64,000 nt of DNA from Opitutaceae bacterium UBA2377. GTDB lineage: Bacteria > Verrucomicrobiota > Verrucomicrobiia > Opitutales > Opitutaceae. Made by a program: the position numbers and the translations under genes. Numbering within the stretch: the stretch's first letter is position 1; each line of letters opens with the position of its first letter. Below the pieces are notes generated by a model. It ran no database searches and had not been told where the DNA came from. It was given only the letters and a program-made list of their open reading frames with translations. Below, piece after piece: positions 25,724-33,992 of this stretch. The stretch covers positions 1 to 64,000 of the forward strand of contig DDSZ01000002.1 of NCBI GenBank assembly GCA_002344205.1, in the 5' to 3' direction.

Positions 25724-26815
25724 ATGCCCAACACTTTTGGCAAACTCTTCACCATCTCGACCTGGGGCGAAAGCCATGGGCCGGCCGTGGGCGTGGTCGT
25801 GGACGGCTGTCCGCCGAACCTGCCTCTCACCCCGGCAGAGATCCAAGTGGAGCTGGACCGGCGCCGGCCGGGGCAGAGCGACATTGTGACCCCGCGGAAG
25901 GAGGCGGATGTGCTGGAAATTCTGTCCGGTGTGCATGAAGGCAAAACCACCGGCACGCCGATTTCCCTCCTGGTGCGCAACACCGATGCCCGGCCTTCCG
26001 CCTACACGGAAATGCAGGAGAAATACCGGCCGTCGCATGCGGACTACACTTATCAGGCGAAATTCGGCCATCGCGACCCACGCGGTGGCGGGCGCAGTTC
26101 GGCCCGCGAGACGATCGGTCGGGTGGCGGCCGGGGTCATCGCCAAGAAAATCCTCGCACATGCCGGCCAGGTGGAACTGCGCGCCTATCTCACCCAGGTG
26201 CACGATATCGCGATGCCGCCGCGCGACACGCTGCCGGCGCTCGCCGAAGTTGAGGCCACGCCGGTGCGCTGCCCGCATCCCGAAACGGCGGCCAGGATGA
26301 TCGAGCGCATCAAGGCCGTGCGCAGCGCAGGCGACTCGGTCGGCGGGGTCATCGAGTGCCGCGTGCAGGGCCTGCCCGTCGGGCTGGGCGAGCCGGTGTT
26401 TGACCGGCTGGAGGCGGATCTGGCGAAGGCGATGCTTTCGCTGCCCGCGACGAAGGGTTTTGAAGTCGGCAGCGGTTTTGCGGGCGCGTTGCTCAAGGGC
26501 TCGGAACACAATGACGCTTTCGAAATGCGCGCCGGCCGGGTGCGCACGGCCACCAACCGCTCCGGTGGCGTGCAGGGCGGCATCAGCAACGGCGAGGATC
26601 TCGTCTTTCGGGTGGCCTTCAAACCCACCGCCACGATCCTGCAGACGCAAAAGACCGTGGATGTGCACGGTCAGGACACCGAGCTGCTGGCCCGGGGCCG
26701 GCACGATCCCTGTGTGGTGCCGCGCGCGGTGCCGATCGTGGAGGCCATGGCCGCGCTTGTGCTGGTGGACCACTGGATGCGGCACGCCGCGCAGAACCAA
26801 ACCTTCAAATTCTGA
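25724..26815 (+). CDS. aroC: Chorismate synthase
   Basis: 363 residues from the ATG at 25724, which gives the canonical N-terminus [21 protein letters not shown]. It makes chorismate from EPSP using reduced FMN, the last shared step of aromatic amino-acid synthesis. Family signatures [16 protein letters not shown] and [14 protein letters not shown] (FMN-binding) are present, and the protein is full length. The stop overlaps the next start (TGATG), so the downstream gene is coupled. The shikimate kinase gene lies about 20 kb away in the window. Confidence 0.96.
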   Translation: MPNTFGKLFTISTWGESHGPAVGVVVDGCPPNLPLTPAEIQVELDRRRPGQSDIVTPRKEADVLEILSGVHEGKTTGTPISLLVRNTDARPSAYTEMQEKYRPSHADYTYQAKFGHRDPRGGGRSSARETIGRVAAGVIAKKILAHAGQVELRAYLTQVHDIAMPPRDTLPALAEVEATPVRCPHPETAARMIERIKAVRSAGDSVGGVIECRVQGLPVGLGEPVFDRLEADLAKAMLSLPATKGFEVGSGFAGALLKGSEHNDAFEMRAGRVRTATNRSGGVQGGISNGEDLVFRVAFKPTATILQTQKTVDVHGQDTELLARGRHDPCVVPRAVPIVEAMAALVLVDHWMRHAAQNQTFKF

Positions 26816-27579
26816 TGTCCGGACAAAAGCCGCTCATATACCTCGTCCTGGGTGCCGCCGGTTCGGGCCGGCGGGAGGTGGTGGGCAATCTCGTGGCGGA
26901 CGGTCTGGAAGCGGGGTGCGAACGTGCGCTGGTGTTGCTGGCCGCCGACGAGGCGTCCGATCCGGCGGATGCCGGCCTGCCGGCGACGGCCCGCTGGTCG
27001 TGGAATGAGGACCGCAGCCTGAACCTGCCGGGGCTCGGGGATGCGACGCACGTTTTCCTCGTGGCCGACGGGCGGGCCAACCCCGTGGATTTCATCGAGG
27101 CGGCCAAGGCCTGGCTGCCGCTTTCCGGCGGCGAACTGGCCCGCATCCTGTGCGTGGTGCATTGCCAACTGGCGGAGAAACATCCGGCTTTGCTCGCATG
27201 GTATGAGGCCTGCGCCCATTTTTCCGATGTGCTGCTGCTCAACCGTCGCGAAGGTGTGGCGAACAAATGGCTCTCGACCTTCCAGAACCGGTTTCGCGAG
27301 CAATTTTTTCCGTTCCTGATCGAACTGGTGAAGGCCGGTCAGGTGAAAAACCCGGCCGTGATCCTCGAGCCGCAGGCACGGCGAATGTCTCACGTCTTCG
27401 ATGAGGAGCCGAATTGGGTGATCGCCGGCACCACCACCGAGGCGGATGACGAGGAGACGGAAGACGGGGCTGAGGATGTCGAGATCGTGCCCGAGGCAGA
27501 TCCTTACCTTGAGCAGCGCGCGGGCGGGCGGCGCGTCAAAGAGATCCCCGATATCCGGAAATTTCTGGAGCAACCCTGA
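26815..27579 (+). CDS. Conserved P-loop-like protein, function unknown
   Basis: 254 residues. The N-terminus IYLVLGAAGSGRREVVG looks like a Walker A loop, but the conserved Lys is replaced by Arg (GSGRRE instead of GxGKS/T), so nucleotide hydrolysis is doubtful. Features such as LLLNRREGVANKW and AHFSDVLLLN resemble the specificity-loop area of G3E (CobW/UreG-like) GTPases. The last 60 residues are very acidic (ADDEETEDGAEDVEIV) and end in a basic EIPDIRKFLEQ helix. It is translationally coupled to aroC. Annotation as a GTPase would be premature. Confidence 0.7.
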   Translation: MSGQKPLIYLVLGAAGSGRREVVGNLVADGLEAGCERALVLLAADEASDPADAGLPATARWSWNEDRSLNLPGLGDATHVFLVADGRANPVDFIEAAKAWLPLSGGELARILCVVHCQLAEKHPALLAWYEACAHFSDVLLLNRREGVANKWLSTFQNRFREQFFPFLIELVKAGQVKNPAVILEPQARRMSHVFDEEPNWVIAGTTTEADDEETEDGAEDVEIVPEADPYLEQRAGGRRVKEIPDIRKFLEQP

Positions 27580-27595
27580 CCTTGCGCGCGGCCGG

Positions 27596-28234
27596 TCACT
27601 TGGCCGCGGCGACGGCGGCGACGAAGGCCTTGGCCTTGGCGGTGATGGCGGCCCAGTTTTTTTCCTTCAATGCCTTGGCCTCGACCAGCGAGCTGCCGGC
27701 CGCGGTGGCGAAGGCGCCGGCCTTGAGGAAGTCACCCACGTTGGCCTCGTTGACGCCGCCGGTGGGCAGGAGCTCGATGTGCGGCAGCGGAGCCTTGACG
27801 GACTTGATGTAGGCCGGGCCAAAAAACTCGGCCGGGAAAACCTTGGCGGCATCGGCCCCGGCTTCCCAAGCGTTGACGATCTCGGTCGGCGTGAAGGCGC
27901 CGCTGAAGATCGGGACACTGTAGCGCTGGCACAGCGTGATGACATCGGGCCGCAGGGCGGGGGTGACAATGAACTTGGCACCGGCGAGGATGCCGGCGCG
28001 GGCGGTCTCGGCGTCGAGCACGGTGCCGAGGCCGAAGAGAAAGTCGGGCAGCTCCGCGGTGGCCTTTTCCAGCATGCGGATGGCGCCGGGAGTGGTCATC
28101 GTGAGCTCGATGCTCGTCAGCCCGCCGGCGGCGAGCGCCTTGGCGCAGTCGAGCAGGCCGTCGGGGTTGTCGGCCCGGATGAGGGCGACGACTTTTTCAG
28201 CGCGGATTTTCGAGAGGATGGCTTCCTTTTTCAT
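27596..28234 (-). CDS. eda: KDPG/KHG aldolase (2-dehydro-3-deoxyphosphogluconate aldolase)
   Basis: 212 residues, typical length. The Schiff-base Lys131 lies in AAKVFPAEFFGP and the catalytic Glu43 in SIELTMTTP; VTPALRPDV and LLPTGGVN close the active site. It cleaves KDPG to pyruvate and glyceraldehyde-3-phosphate, the final Entner-Doudoroff step, and also serves hexuronate catabolism. It stands alone between the convergent P-loop-like gene and tRNA-Leu. No kinase or dehydratase partner is adjacent. Confidence 0.93.
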   Translation of the reverse strand: MKKEAILSKIRAEKVVALIRADNPDGLLDCAKALAAGGLTSIELTMTTPGAIRMLEKATAELPDFLFGLGTVLDAETARAGILAGAKFIVTPALRPDVITLCQRYSVPIFSGAFTPTEIVNAWEAGADAAKVFPAEFFGPAYIKSVKAPLPHIELLPTGGVNEANVGDFLKAGAFATAAGSSLVEAKALKEKNWAAITAKAKAFVAAVAAAK

Positions 28235-28325
28235 GGGAAATGGCAGTGTGGCCGGGCGCAGGATGGAGGGAAATCAATTTTCTTGCGCCAAGGCGGTGGG
28301 GCGTATGTTTTTTCCCTCCCGTCAC

Positions 28326-28411
28326 GCCCAGGTGGTGGAATTGGTAGACACGCAGGTCTCAGAAGCCTGTGCCTTAACAGCATGGGGGTTCGAGTCCCCC
28401 CTTGGGCACCA
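28326..28411 (+). tRNA. tRNA-Leu (anticodon CAG)
   Basis: An 86-base class II tRNA. Acceptor GCCCAGG pairs with CTTGGGC (one G-T pair), then A and an encoded CCA. The anticodon loop CTCAGAA gives CAG, which reads CTG. A long variable arm (around TGCCTTAACAGCA) and the T-arm GGGGG-TTCGAGT-CCCCC fit tRNA-Leu. Confidence 0.95.
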
Positions 28412-28455
28412 TCTTTGCCGGGCGAGGGTGGACATCGGGTTTGTCGGGGAAGGAT

Positions 28456-29403
28456 TCAGCCGGCCTTGCCGCCGCCCTTTGCCCCGCTGGCCAGCAGGGT
28501 TTCGAAATACGGGGCCTGCTCCTCGCGGGCGACGGCGGTCACCTCGACCTTGGTGAAGCCGGCTTTTTTCAGGAAACCGTGCAGGGCGCTTTCCTTGAAG
28601 CCGAGCCAGACGTCGGCGTAGAGGTCGCGGGCTTTTTCGAAGGTGTGTTCGTTGAGGTCGAGGATCAGGAGCTGGCCGCCGGGCTTGAGGATGCGAAAGG
28701 CCTCGTTGACGGCGGCCTGGGGATGCTGGGCGTGATGGAGGGCCTGACTTAGGATGGCGAGATCCACCGAGCGATCGGGCAGCGGCACCTTTTCGATGTC
28801 ACCCAGCTTGTAGGCGAGGTTGCCAAGGTCGTTCTTCTTCGCGAGGGCGGTGCCGACCTCCACCATCCGGGGGGAATTGTCGATGCACCACACCTGCTGC
28901 GCGCGGCGGGCGAGAAGCTGGGAGACGAGGCCTTCGCCCGCGCCGAGGTCGGCGATCGTGATGGCGGGCGTGAGACGCAAGGCGAGATGGCCGATGGCCT
29001 CCCAGGAACGGCCGGGACAGTAGTTCTTCCCGAGCCGGCCGGCGATGAGGTTGAAATACTGTTCCTGGGTGCGGCGACGCTTTTGCAGGATACGGTCGAG
29101 GTTGTCGCGATCCTCGCCGAGGGCGGGTTGTTCCGCGATGGCCTCAAGGGCGGCCTTCAGCAGGTTGAGGATGCGGGGGGCCAATCCGGCCCGCAGGGAG
29201 TAGAAGGCGTTTTTGCCTTCGCGGCGATCCGTCACGAGGCCGGCCTGGCGAAGCTGGGCGAGCTGCGAGGATATGCGCGACTGGCCCATGCCGAGGATTT
29301 CCTGCAGCTCGGCGACGGAGAGTTCTTCCCGGAGCAGCAGGGCTAGCACCCGGAGGCGGGTGGGGTCGGAGAGGATTTTGAGACTGTCCCAGGAGGCGTT
29401 CAC
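28456..29403 (-). CDS. ArsR-family HTH regulator fused to SAM-dependent methyltransferase
   Basis: 315 residues from the GTG at 29403, where the ArsR domain begins (SWDSLKILSDPTRLRVL). Residues 1-95 are a winged HTH (SVAELQEILGMGQSRISSQL as recognition part) and residues 140-260 are a Rossmann methyltransferase with IADLGAGEGLVSQLL and LSQALHHAQHPQAAV. This two-domain protein is widespread, often beside S-adenosylmethionine-cycle genes, and is thought to couple a SAM-dependent activity or SAM sensing to repression; the target is not known here. No metal-binding Cys typical of ArsR/SmtB appears in the recognition helix. The gene is separated from greA by an intrinsic terminator. Confidence 0.85.
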   Translation of the reverse strand: MNASWDSLKILSDPTRLRVLALLLREELSVAELQEILGMGQSRISSQLAQLRQAGLVTDRREGKNAFYSLRAGLAPRILNLLKAALEAIAEQPALGEDRDNLDRILQKRRRTQEQYFNLIAGRLGKNYCPGRSWEAIGHLALRLTPAITIADLGAGEGLVSQLLARRAQQVWCIDNSPRMVEVGTALAKKNDLGNLAYKLGDIEKVPLPDRSVDLAILSQALHHAQHPQAAVNEAFRILKPGGQLLILDLNEHTFEKARDLYADVWLGFKESALHGFLKKAGFTKVEVTAVAREEQAPYFETLLASGAKGGGKAG

Positions 29404-29469
29404 GCGTCTGCACCGTGAGCCATGGGGTGGTGCTTGGCAAGGCGCACGCGGGCGGTCGTGCGGGTCCAC

Positions 29470-29496
29470 AAAAAACCCCGGCCGTGATGGCCGGGG
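29470..29496 (-). terminator. Intrinsic terminator of greA
   Basis: On the minus strand CCCCGGCC, loop ATCAC, GGCCGGGG is followed by six T residues (29475-29470). It lies 26 bp after the greA stop codon. The 8-bp GC stem with a T-run is a textbook rho-independent signal. Confidence 0.9.
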
Positions 29497-29521
29497 TGGG
29501 AAGGTTGTCCGGGGTGATGGC

Positions 29522-31369
29522 TCAGACCGTGTCCGCGTAGCGGGCGATGCTGATGATCTTGTAGTCTTCCTCCGAGGCGCCGGTTTTCACGGTGACGGTG
29601 TCGCCGGCTTTCTTGCCGAGAAGGGCCGCGCCGAAGGGCGTCTTGTAGGAGAGGATGTTCTTGTCGGGGTCGCCATCCCAAGCGCCCAGGAGCGTGTAGC
29701 GGCTGTTCTGACCGGAGGTGGTGTTCTGCACCTCGACGATGGTTCCGACGCTGACCTGATCGGTGGTGGCTTCCTTGAAGTCGGTGACGCGGGCGCGGCC
29801 GAGGTCCTTTTCGAGGAGGGTCTTCTGGGCCATGAGCACCTGCTGGTCCTGCTTGGCCATCTTGTATTCGGAGTTTTCCTTGAGATCGCCGTGTTCGCGG
29901 GCGGCGGCGATGGCCTTGGAGTTCTCGGGGATCTTCTTGGAGACGATGGTCTCGTATTCCTCGCGCTTGCGCTCGAAGGAGGCCTGGGAGACGAGCAGTT
30001 GCTCCTCCTTGCTCTCGGCGTCGGCCGCGACGAGCGACTGGATCTTGGGGAAGATTTTGATGAAGCGGGCGAGCAGGGACTTCTTGGTCAGCTCCTCGAA
30101 GCCCTGGTTGAGCATGAGGGTGTTGGCCAGGTCGCGCGCCGTTTCGGGGTCGGCCGTCGAGAGGAGGTCCGAGATGAGGTCCGTGTCGTCGCTCAGGATG
30201 TCGGCGAGCGGGATGCGGCGCGCGCTGGAGGCCTGGAGGGCTTCGTAATCGATGGCGAAGAAGATGGAGCCCAGCAGGCGCGGGGTGATCAGGTCGTGCA
30301 GGAGCTTCGCAAATTTCTTCGAGTGGCGGTTCTTGACGACCCACAGGAGCACCGGGGCGCGGAGGTTCTGCTCCGTCTGCCAGCGCCGGAGGGCGGCGGC
30401 GAGTTCATCCGCATGGCCGTGCTCGACGAGGAAGTTGATGCACTCGGTGGTGAACTTGCCTTGGGAAACCTTGAGCAGGGAGAACAGGATGTCGCGGCTC
30501 TCGATCGGGTGGGTCTCCTGCACGAGTTCGAGGAAACGGCCCTGAAAGTGCACGGGGATCTTCTCGGCGATGTCGGGCAGGTCGCGCACGTTGGCGATGA
30601 GGGCGGATTGCTGCGGTTCGAAACCGCTGCTGTCGGTGCCGAGCAGCTTGGCGAGGTCATCGCGGACGGCGGCGCCGTAGAGGCGCTCGGCCTCGTCGAG
30701 CTGGTTGCTGGTCTTCACGGCCTCGACGATACCTTGGAGAATGCCGCTGAGGTCGGTCTTGAGGTCTTTTTTGTTGGCCGAGCCGAGCAGATCCTCCGCG
30801 AGGGCGATGCGGCGGCGGGCCGAGCGGGTGCCGTTGAACTGCTCGAGGATCTCGTCCTCGGCGGAGACCGGGGTCTCACGCAGGATGTAGCACTCGGTCT
30901 TCTTGGCTGGGATCGAGACGCGGGGATCCTTGGCGATGGCCTTCTTGGCGGCGGACCACCACTTCTTGAATTTATCCTCGCCGACGACCTGGGCCAGCGT
31001 GATTTCCATCTCAATGACGGTCGCGGCGTTGTTCGGGTAGGATTGGAGGGCCTCGACGAGCAATTGGGCGGGATTCTCGGCGATGAGCTCGGCGATCTGC
31101 TTGGGCTCGGTCTCCTTGCGCACGAGCAGGTGGTTGGCCGGGAGCACTTCCATGGTGCCAATGCAGAAAACCGGGTCCATGGGGTGGCCCTTCTTGCCCT
31201 TGAAATCGATCTGCAGGCGCTGGGCGGCTTCGTCGTAAGTCTTTATCTGGCCGAAACCCCAACTGCGGTGCACCACGTAGGCGCCGGGCTCCATGGCCTC
31301 AAGTTTGGCTTTGGCCGTCTTGAGGGACGGATTCTTGGCGAGGAGCGCGGATACAGCTTCGGAATTCAT
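29522..31369 (-). CDS. greA: Long-form transcription elongation factor GreA
   Basis: 615 residues against about 158 in most bacteria. The C-terminal 160 residues are the genuine GreA: coiled coil with the acidic-tip region HGDLKENSEYKMAKQD, followed by the FKBP-like domain (TDQVSVGTIVEV, GDTVTVKTGA). The N-terminal 450 residues are an alpha-helical region that occurs in the long GreA of Chlamydiae (about 715 residues) and related phyla. GreA stimulates transcript cleavage by backtracked RNA polymerase. What the extension does is unknown. It is divergent from the RsmB-like gene and ends at a strong terminator. Confidence 0.9.
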   Translation of the reverse strand: MNSEAVSALLAKNPSLKTAKAKLEAMEPGAYVVHRSWGFGQIKTYDEAAQRLQIDFKGKKGHPMDPVFCIGTMEVLPANHLLVRKETEPKQIAELIAENPAQLLVEALQSYPNNAATVIEMEITLAQVVGEDKFKKWWSAAKKAIAKDPRVSIPAKKTECYILRETPVSAEDEILEQFNGTRSARRRIALAEDLLGSANKKDLKTDLSGILQGIVEAVKTSNQLDEAERLYGAAVRDDLAKLLGTDSSGFEPQQSALIANVRDLPDIAEKIPVHFQGRFLELVQETHPIESRDILFSLLKVSQGKFTTECINFLVEHGHADELAAALRRWQTEQNLRAPVLLWVVKNRHSKKFAKLLHDLITPRLLGSIFFAIDYEALQASSARRIPLADILSDDTDLISDLLSTADPETARDLANTLMLNQGFEELTKKSLLARFIKIFPKIQSLVAADAESKEEQLLVSQASFERKREEYETIVSKKIPENSKAIAAAREHGDLKENSEYKMAKQDQQVLMAQKTLLEKDLGRARVTDFKEATTDQVSVGTIVEVQNTTSGQNSRYTLLGAWDGDPDKNILSYKTPFGAALLGKKAGDTVTVKTGASEEDYKIISIARYADTV

Positions 31370-31452
31370 GATTGCGTGAGTGAGGGCCTGAACGGGAGAG
31401 TTGAGCGGATAATGCCGAACCTTGTCAAACAGTGTGTCAGCGGGGTGCTTTT

Positions 31453-32799
31453 ATGAGCACCGGCGCCTTCAGAACCTCTCCCAGTGCCTGGGTGGCCGCG
31501 GCGCGGCTGCTGGCCCGCTGGCTCGACCGTCACGAGCGGGTGGATGAGCTGGCGGAGACGATGCTGGCCGGAATGGGCGGCGTGGAACGGGCCCGGGCCC
31601 AGCATCTGGTCTTTGGCGTGGTGCGGCATTTTGGCCGCTTGGAGGCGGCGCTGCGGCGGCTCGTCGCCCATCCCCCCCGCTTTTCCACCCGGGCGGTGCT
31701 TTATGTGGCCGGCTATGAGCTGATTGAGGCTGCAGGCGGGTCCGGGGAGGACGGTGCCGTGGCCAAAATCGTCCACCATGCGGTAGAGCAATGCAAAACG
31801 CTGGCCAGCCCGGCCGAGGCCCGGCTCGTCAATGCGGTGGTGCGAAAACTCGCCCCGCTTTTGGCCGCGGCTCCGCCGGCCAAGCTCGCGACCGCGGAGG
31901 ATTTGGCGGAGTATTTTTCGCACCCGGAATGGCTCGTGCGCCGCTGGTTGTTGCAATTCGGCGCGGAGGCCACGCGCCGCCTGCTGGAGTGGAACCAGCG
32001 GCCAGCCCCGGTCCATGCGCGTTGGCGTATGAAGACCGTCGCGGATGGGGCGGGCGCAGCCGAGACACTGCCGGAGTTTTTGAAGCCCTCGGCGTGGCCG
32101 GGATTTTATGAGGTGACGCCGGGCCGCTGGGCCGAGGTTGAGCCGTTGTTGAAAGCGGGCCGGATTTATCTGCAGGACCCCGGCACCCGGCTCGCGGTGG
32201 AGCTGCTGGCCCCGCAGGCCGACGAAACGGTGCTGGATCTTTGCGCGGCGCCGGGCGGCAAAAGCCTGCTTATCGCCGATACCATGCGCTCGGGGCGGCT
32301 GGTGGCAATGGACCTGCCGCCGGAGGCCGGCCGGTCCGGGACCCGCATCGAACGCCTGAAGCAAAATCTGGCGCGGGTGACGGAGGGCGTGGAGGTCGCG
32401 CTGGTGCTGGGCGATTTCACGCGCGATGCGGCCAAGCTGCTCAAGGAGCACAACCTGCCTGCGGAATACCCGGCGGTCCTGCTCGACGCACCCTGTTCGA
32501 ACACCGGCGTGATGCGGCACCGGGTGGATGTGAAGTGGCGGCTGCAGGAGACTGATTTCCAAAAGCACGCCCGCCAGCAGGCCACGATGCTGCACAACGC
32601 GGCGCGCTTGGTGGCGCCCGGCGGCCGGCTGGTTTACTCGACGTGCAGCATTGATCCGGAGGAAAATGAAAAGGTGGTGCGCACGTTTTTTGACAGCCGG
32701 GCCGGCGGGCCGTTCAAGCTGGAGAGCGGCGGACCCAGTCTGCCCTGGATCACGGGGCACGACGGGGCCGGCGTCTTTCTGCTGCGGCGGTCGGGGTGA
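31453..32799 (+). CDS. rsmB: RsmB-family 16S rRNA m5C methyltransferase
   Basis: 448 residues from the ATG at 31453 with a G-rich stretch upstream. Residues 1-150 form a NusB-like RNA-binding domain, and the C-terminal domain carries the SAM motif LDLCAAPGGKS (261-271), the helper Cys348 in LLDAPCSNTG and the nucleophile Cys398 in STCSIDPEEN. This two-Cys arrangement defines RsmB/Nop2/Sun 5-methylcytosine methyltransferases. RsmB methylates C967 of 16S rRNA in E. coli; RsmF-like specificity cannot be excluded. Confidence 0.88.
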   Translation: MSTGAFRTSPSAWVAAARLLARWLDRHERVDELAETMLAGMGGVERARAQHLVFGVVRHFGRLEAALRRLVAHPPRFSTRAVLYVAGYELIEAAGGSGEDGAVAKIVHHAVEQCKTLASPAEARLVNAVVRKLAPLLAAAPPAKLATAEDLAEYFSHPEWLVRRWLLQFGAEATRRLLEWNQRPAPVHARWRMKTVADGAGAAETLPEFLKPSAWPGFYEVTPGRWAEVEPLLKAGRIYLQDPGTRLAVELLAPQADETVLDLCAAPGGKSLLIADTMRSGRLVAMDLPPEAGRSGTRIERLKQNLARVTEGVEVALVLGDFTRDAAKLLKEHNLPAEYPAVLLDAPCSNTGVMRHRVDVKWRLQETDFQKHARQQATMLHNAARLVAPGGRLVYSTCSIDPEENEKVVRTFFDSRAGGPFKLESGGPSLPWITGHDGAGVFLLRRSG

Positions 32800-32813
32800 G
32801 CCCCTGCGTTTCG

Positions 32814-33992
32814 CTACGGCACGAGGGTGAAGACCGGCAGCGTGCGTTCGGTCTCCTGCGTGCCGTTGAGAAAGCTGAAGCGGATTTCATCCGCGTTCGC
32901 GATCAACTGTTCGAAGCGGTTGAAATCCCACCGCTCCACCGGTTCGGCATTGATGCGGGTGACCAGATCGCCGGCCTGCACACCCGCGGCCTCGGCGGGT
33001 GAACCGGCCACGACGCTGACGATCCGCCAATACGCGGGCAGCTTGGTGAAGCTGAGCCCGCTGCTGCGCCGCACCGCCGCCGGCACCGGCGCATGCGTTT
33101 CGCGGTGAAAGGTCACGCGGTTGCGCTCTTGGTCGAAGGTGACGGTGAAGTGCCGGAGAACCCCGCCGCCGAGGGAGCTGAAGTTTTCGGTGAGGTCCAC
33201 CACGGGGCGGGGCACGGTATAGTCGCCGACCTGCAGGGGCGCGCGCCAGCGCCCGACCTGCTGGAGGTGATCGCCGGTGAGCGTGCCCACGACGACGCCG
33301 GAGCGGGGCGGAGTCTCGAAGTCCGGCTCCAGCCCGGCGAGGTTGAGCGTGAGCGCGGCATCGCTGCCCGAGTCGATGAGGGCGGTGAAACTTTGGTCGC
33401 CCAGCTTCAGTGGGATGAACGGGGTGCGCTGCTCGCTGTTGAAGGTTATGGCTGTGCCCGGGTGCAGCGGTGCGGGATAACGCGGCTGGAGCAGCAGGCG
33501 GGATTGCGGGTAGTCGAGGGTCATCACCGTCTCGCGGAAGAGCTGGAAGCCGAGGATGCCGTCGATCTTGACGCCGAAGTGGGCGGAGAGCTCTCGCAGA
33601 TCGTGGACGAGCACGGGCACATCCTCAAAGCGCGCCTCCTCCAGCTCAATCCGTCGGATGGTGGTGGAGGGCAGCAGTGCGCTCTCACCGCTGGCCGAGC
33701 GCACGCGGACACGCGGCATGGCGACGGCGGGTTGCTGGCGCGACGGGTAACGGGCCACCAGCTCGGGTGTCACCAAGGTTGTCGAGGAGCCGGTGTCCAC
33801 CAAGAAGCGGTAGGGGCCGTGCCGGTCCCACTTGGTTTCGACGAGCAGGTAGTTGCCGAGCGTCCGGGCCGGCACGATGACGAGCGGCGTGCCCAAGCTG
33901 GTGCGTCCGGGCCGGGCAATTTCCGCCGTCCGCGTCGCGCAACCGGCCAGCAGCAGCAACAGTCCGAGGATGATGGCGGGGCGCAGGATCAT
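32814..33992 (-). CDS. Lipoprotein retropepsin-like aspartic protease with PDZ domain
   Basis: 392 residues. A lipoprotein signal peptide ends in LLAGC (Cys18). Two aspartic-protease active-site motifs are visible, FLVDTGSSTT (Asp66) and ALIDSGSDAA (Asp207), so one chain contains both halves of the catalytic dyad. A C-terminal PDZ domain (about 300-385) shows GDLVTRINAEPVERWD. A membrane-anchored periplasmic protease or peptide-binding protein is likely. Its ATG overlaps the stop of the MFS gene (ATGA), so both are in one operon; a functional link with the transporter is not obvious. Confidence 0.82.
   Translation of the reverse strand: MILRPAIILGLLLLLAGCATRTAEIARPGRTSLGTPLVIVPARTLGNYLLVETKWDRHGPYRFLVDTGSSTTLVTPELVARYPSRQQPAVAMPRVRVRSASGESALLPSTTIRRIELEEARFEDVPVLVHDLRELSAHFGVKIDGILGFQLFRETVMTLDYPQSRLLLQPRYPAPLHPGTAITFNSEQRTPFIPLKLGDQSFTALIDSGSDAALTLNLAGLEPDFETPPRSGVVVGTLTGDHLQQVGRWRAPLQVGDYTVPRPVVDLTENFSSLGGGVLRHFTVTFDQERNRVTFHRETHAPVPAAVRRSSGLSFTKLPAYWRIVSVVAGSPAEAAGVQAGDLVTRINAEPVERWDFNRFEQLIANADEIRFSFLNGTQETERTLPVFTLVP

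Noticed and set aside
28326..28411. tRNA-Leu as an alternative island attachment site
   Set aside because: Its 3' end is not repeated within the window beyond the common GGGCACCA.
29213..31456. Open frame of 747 codons on the plus strand opposite greA
   Set aside because: It is the antisense image of greA, which has clear GreA motifs; low-complexity Gly/Val/Leu composition is an effect of high GC.
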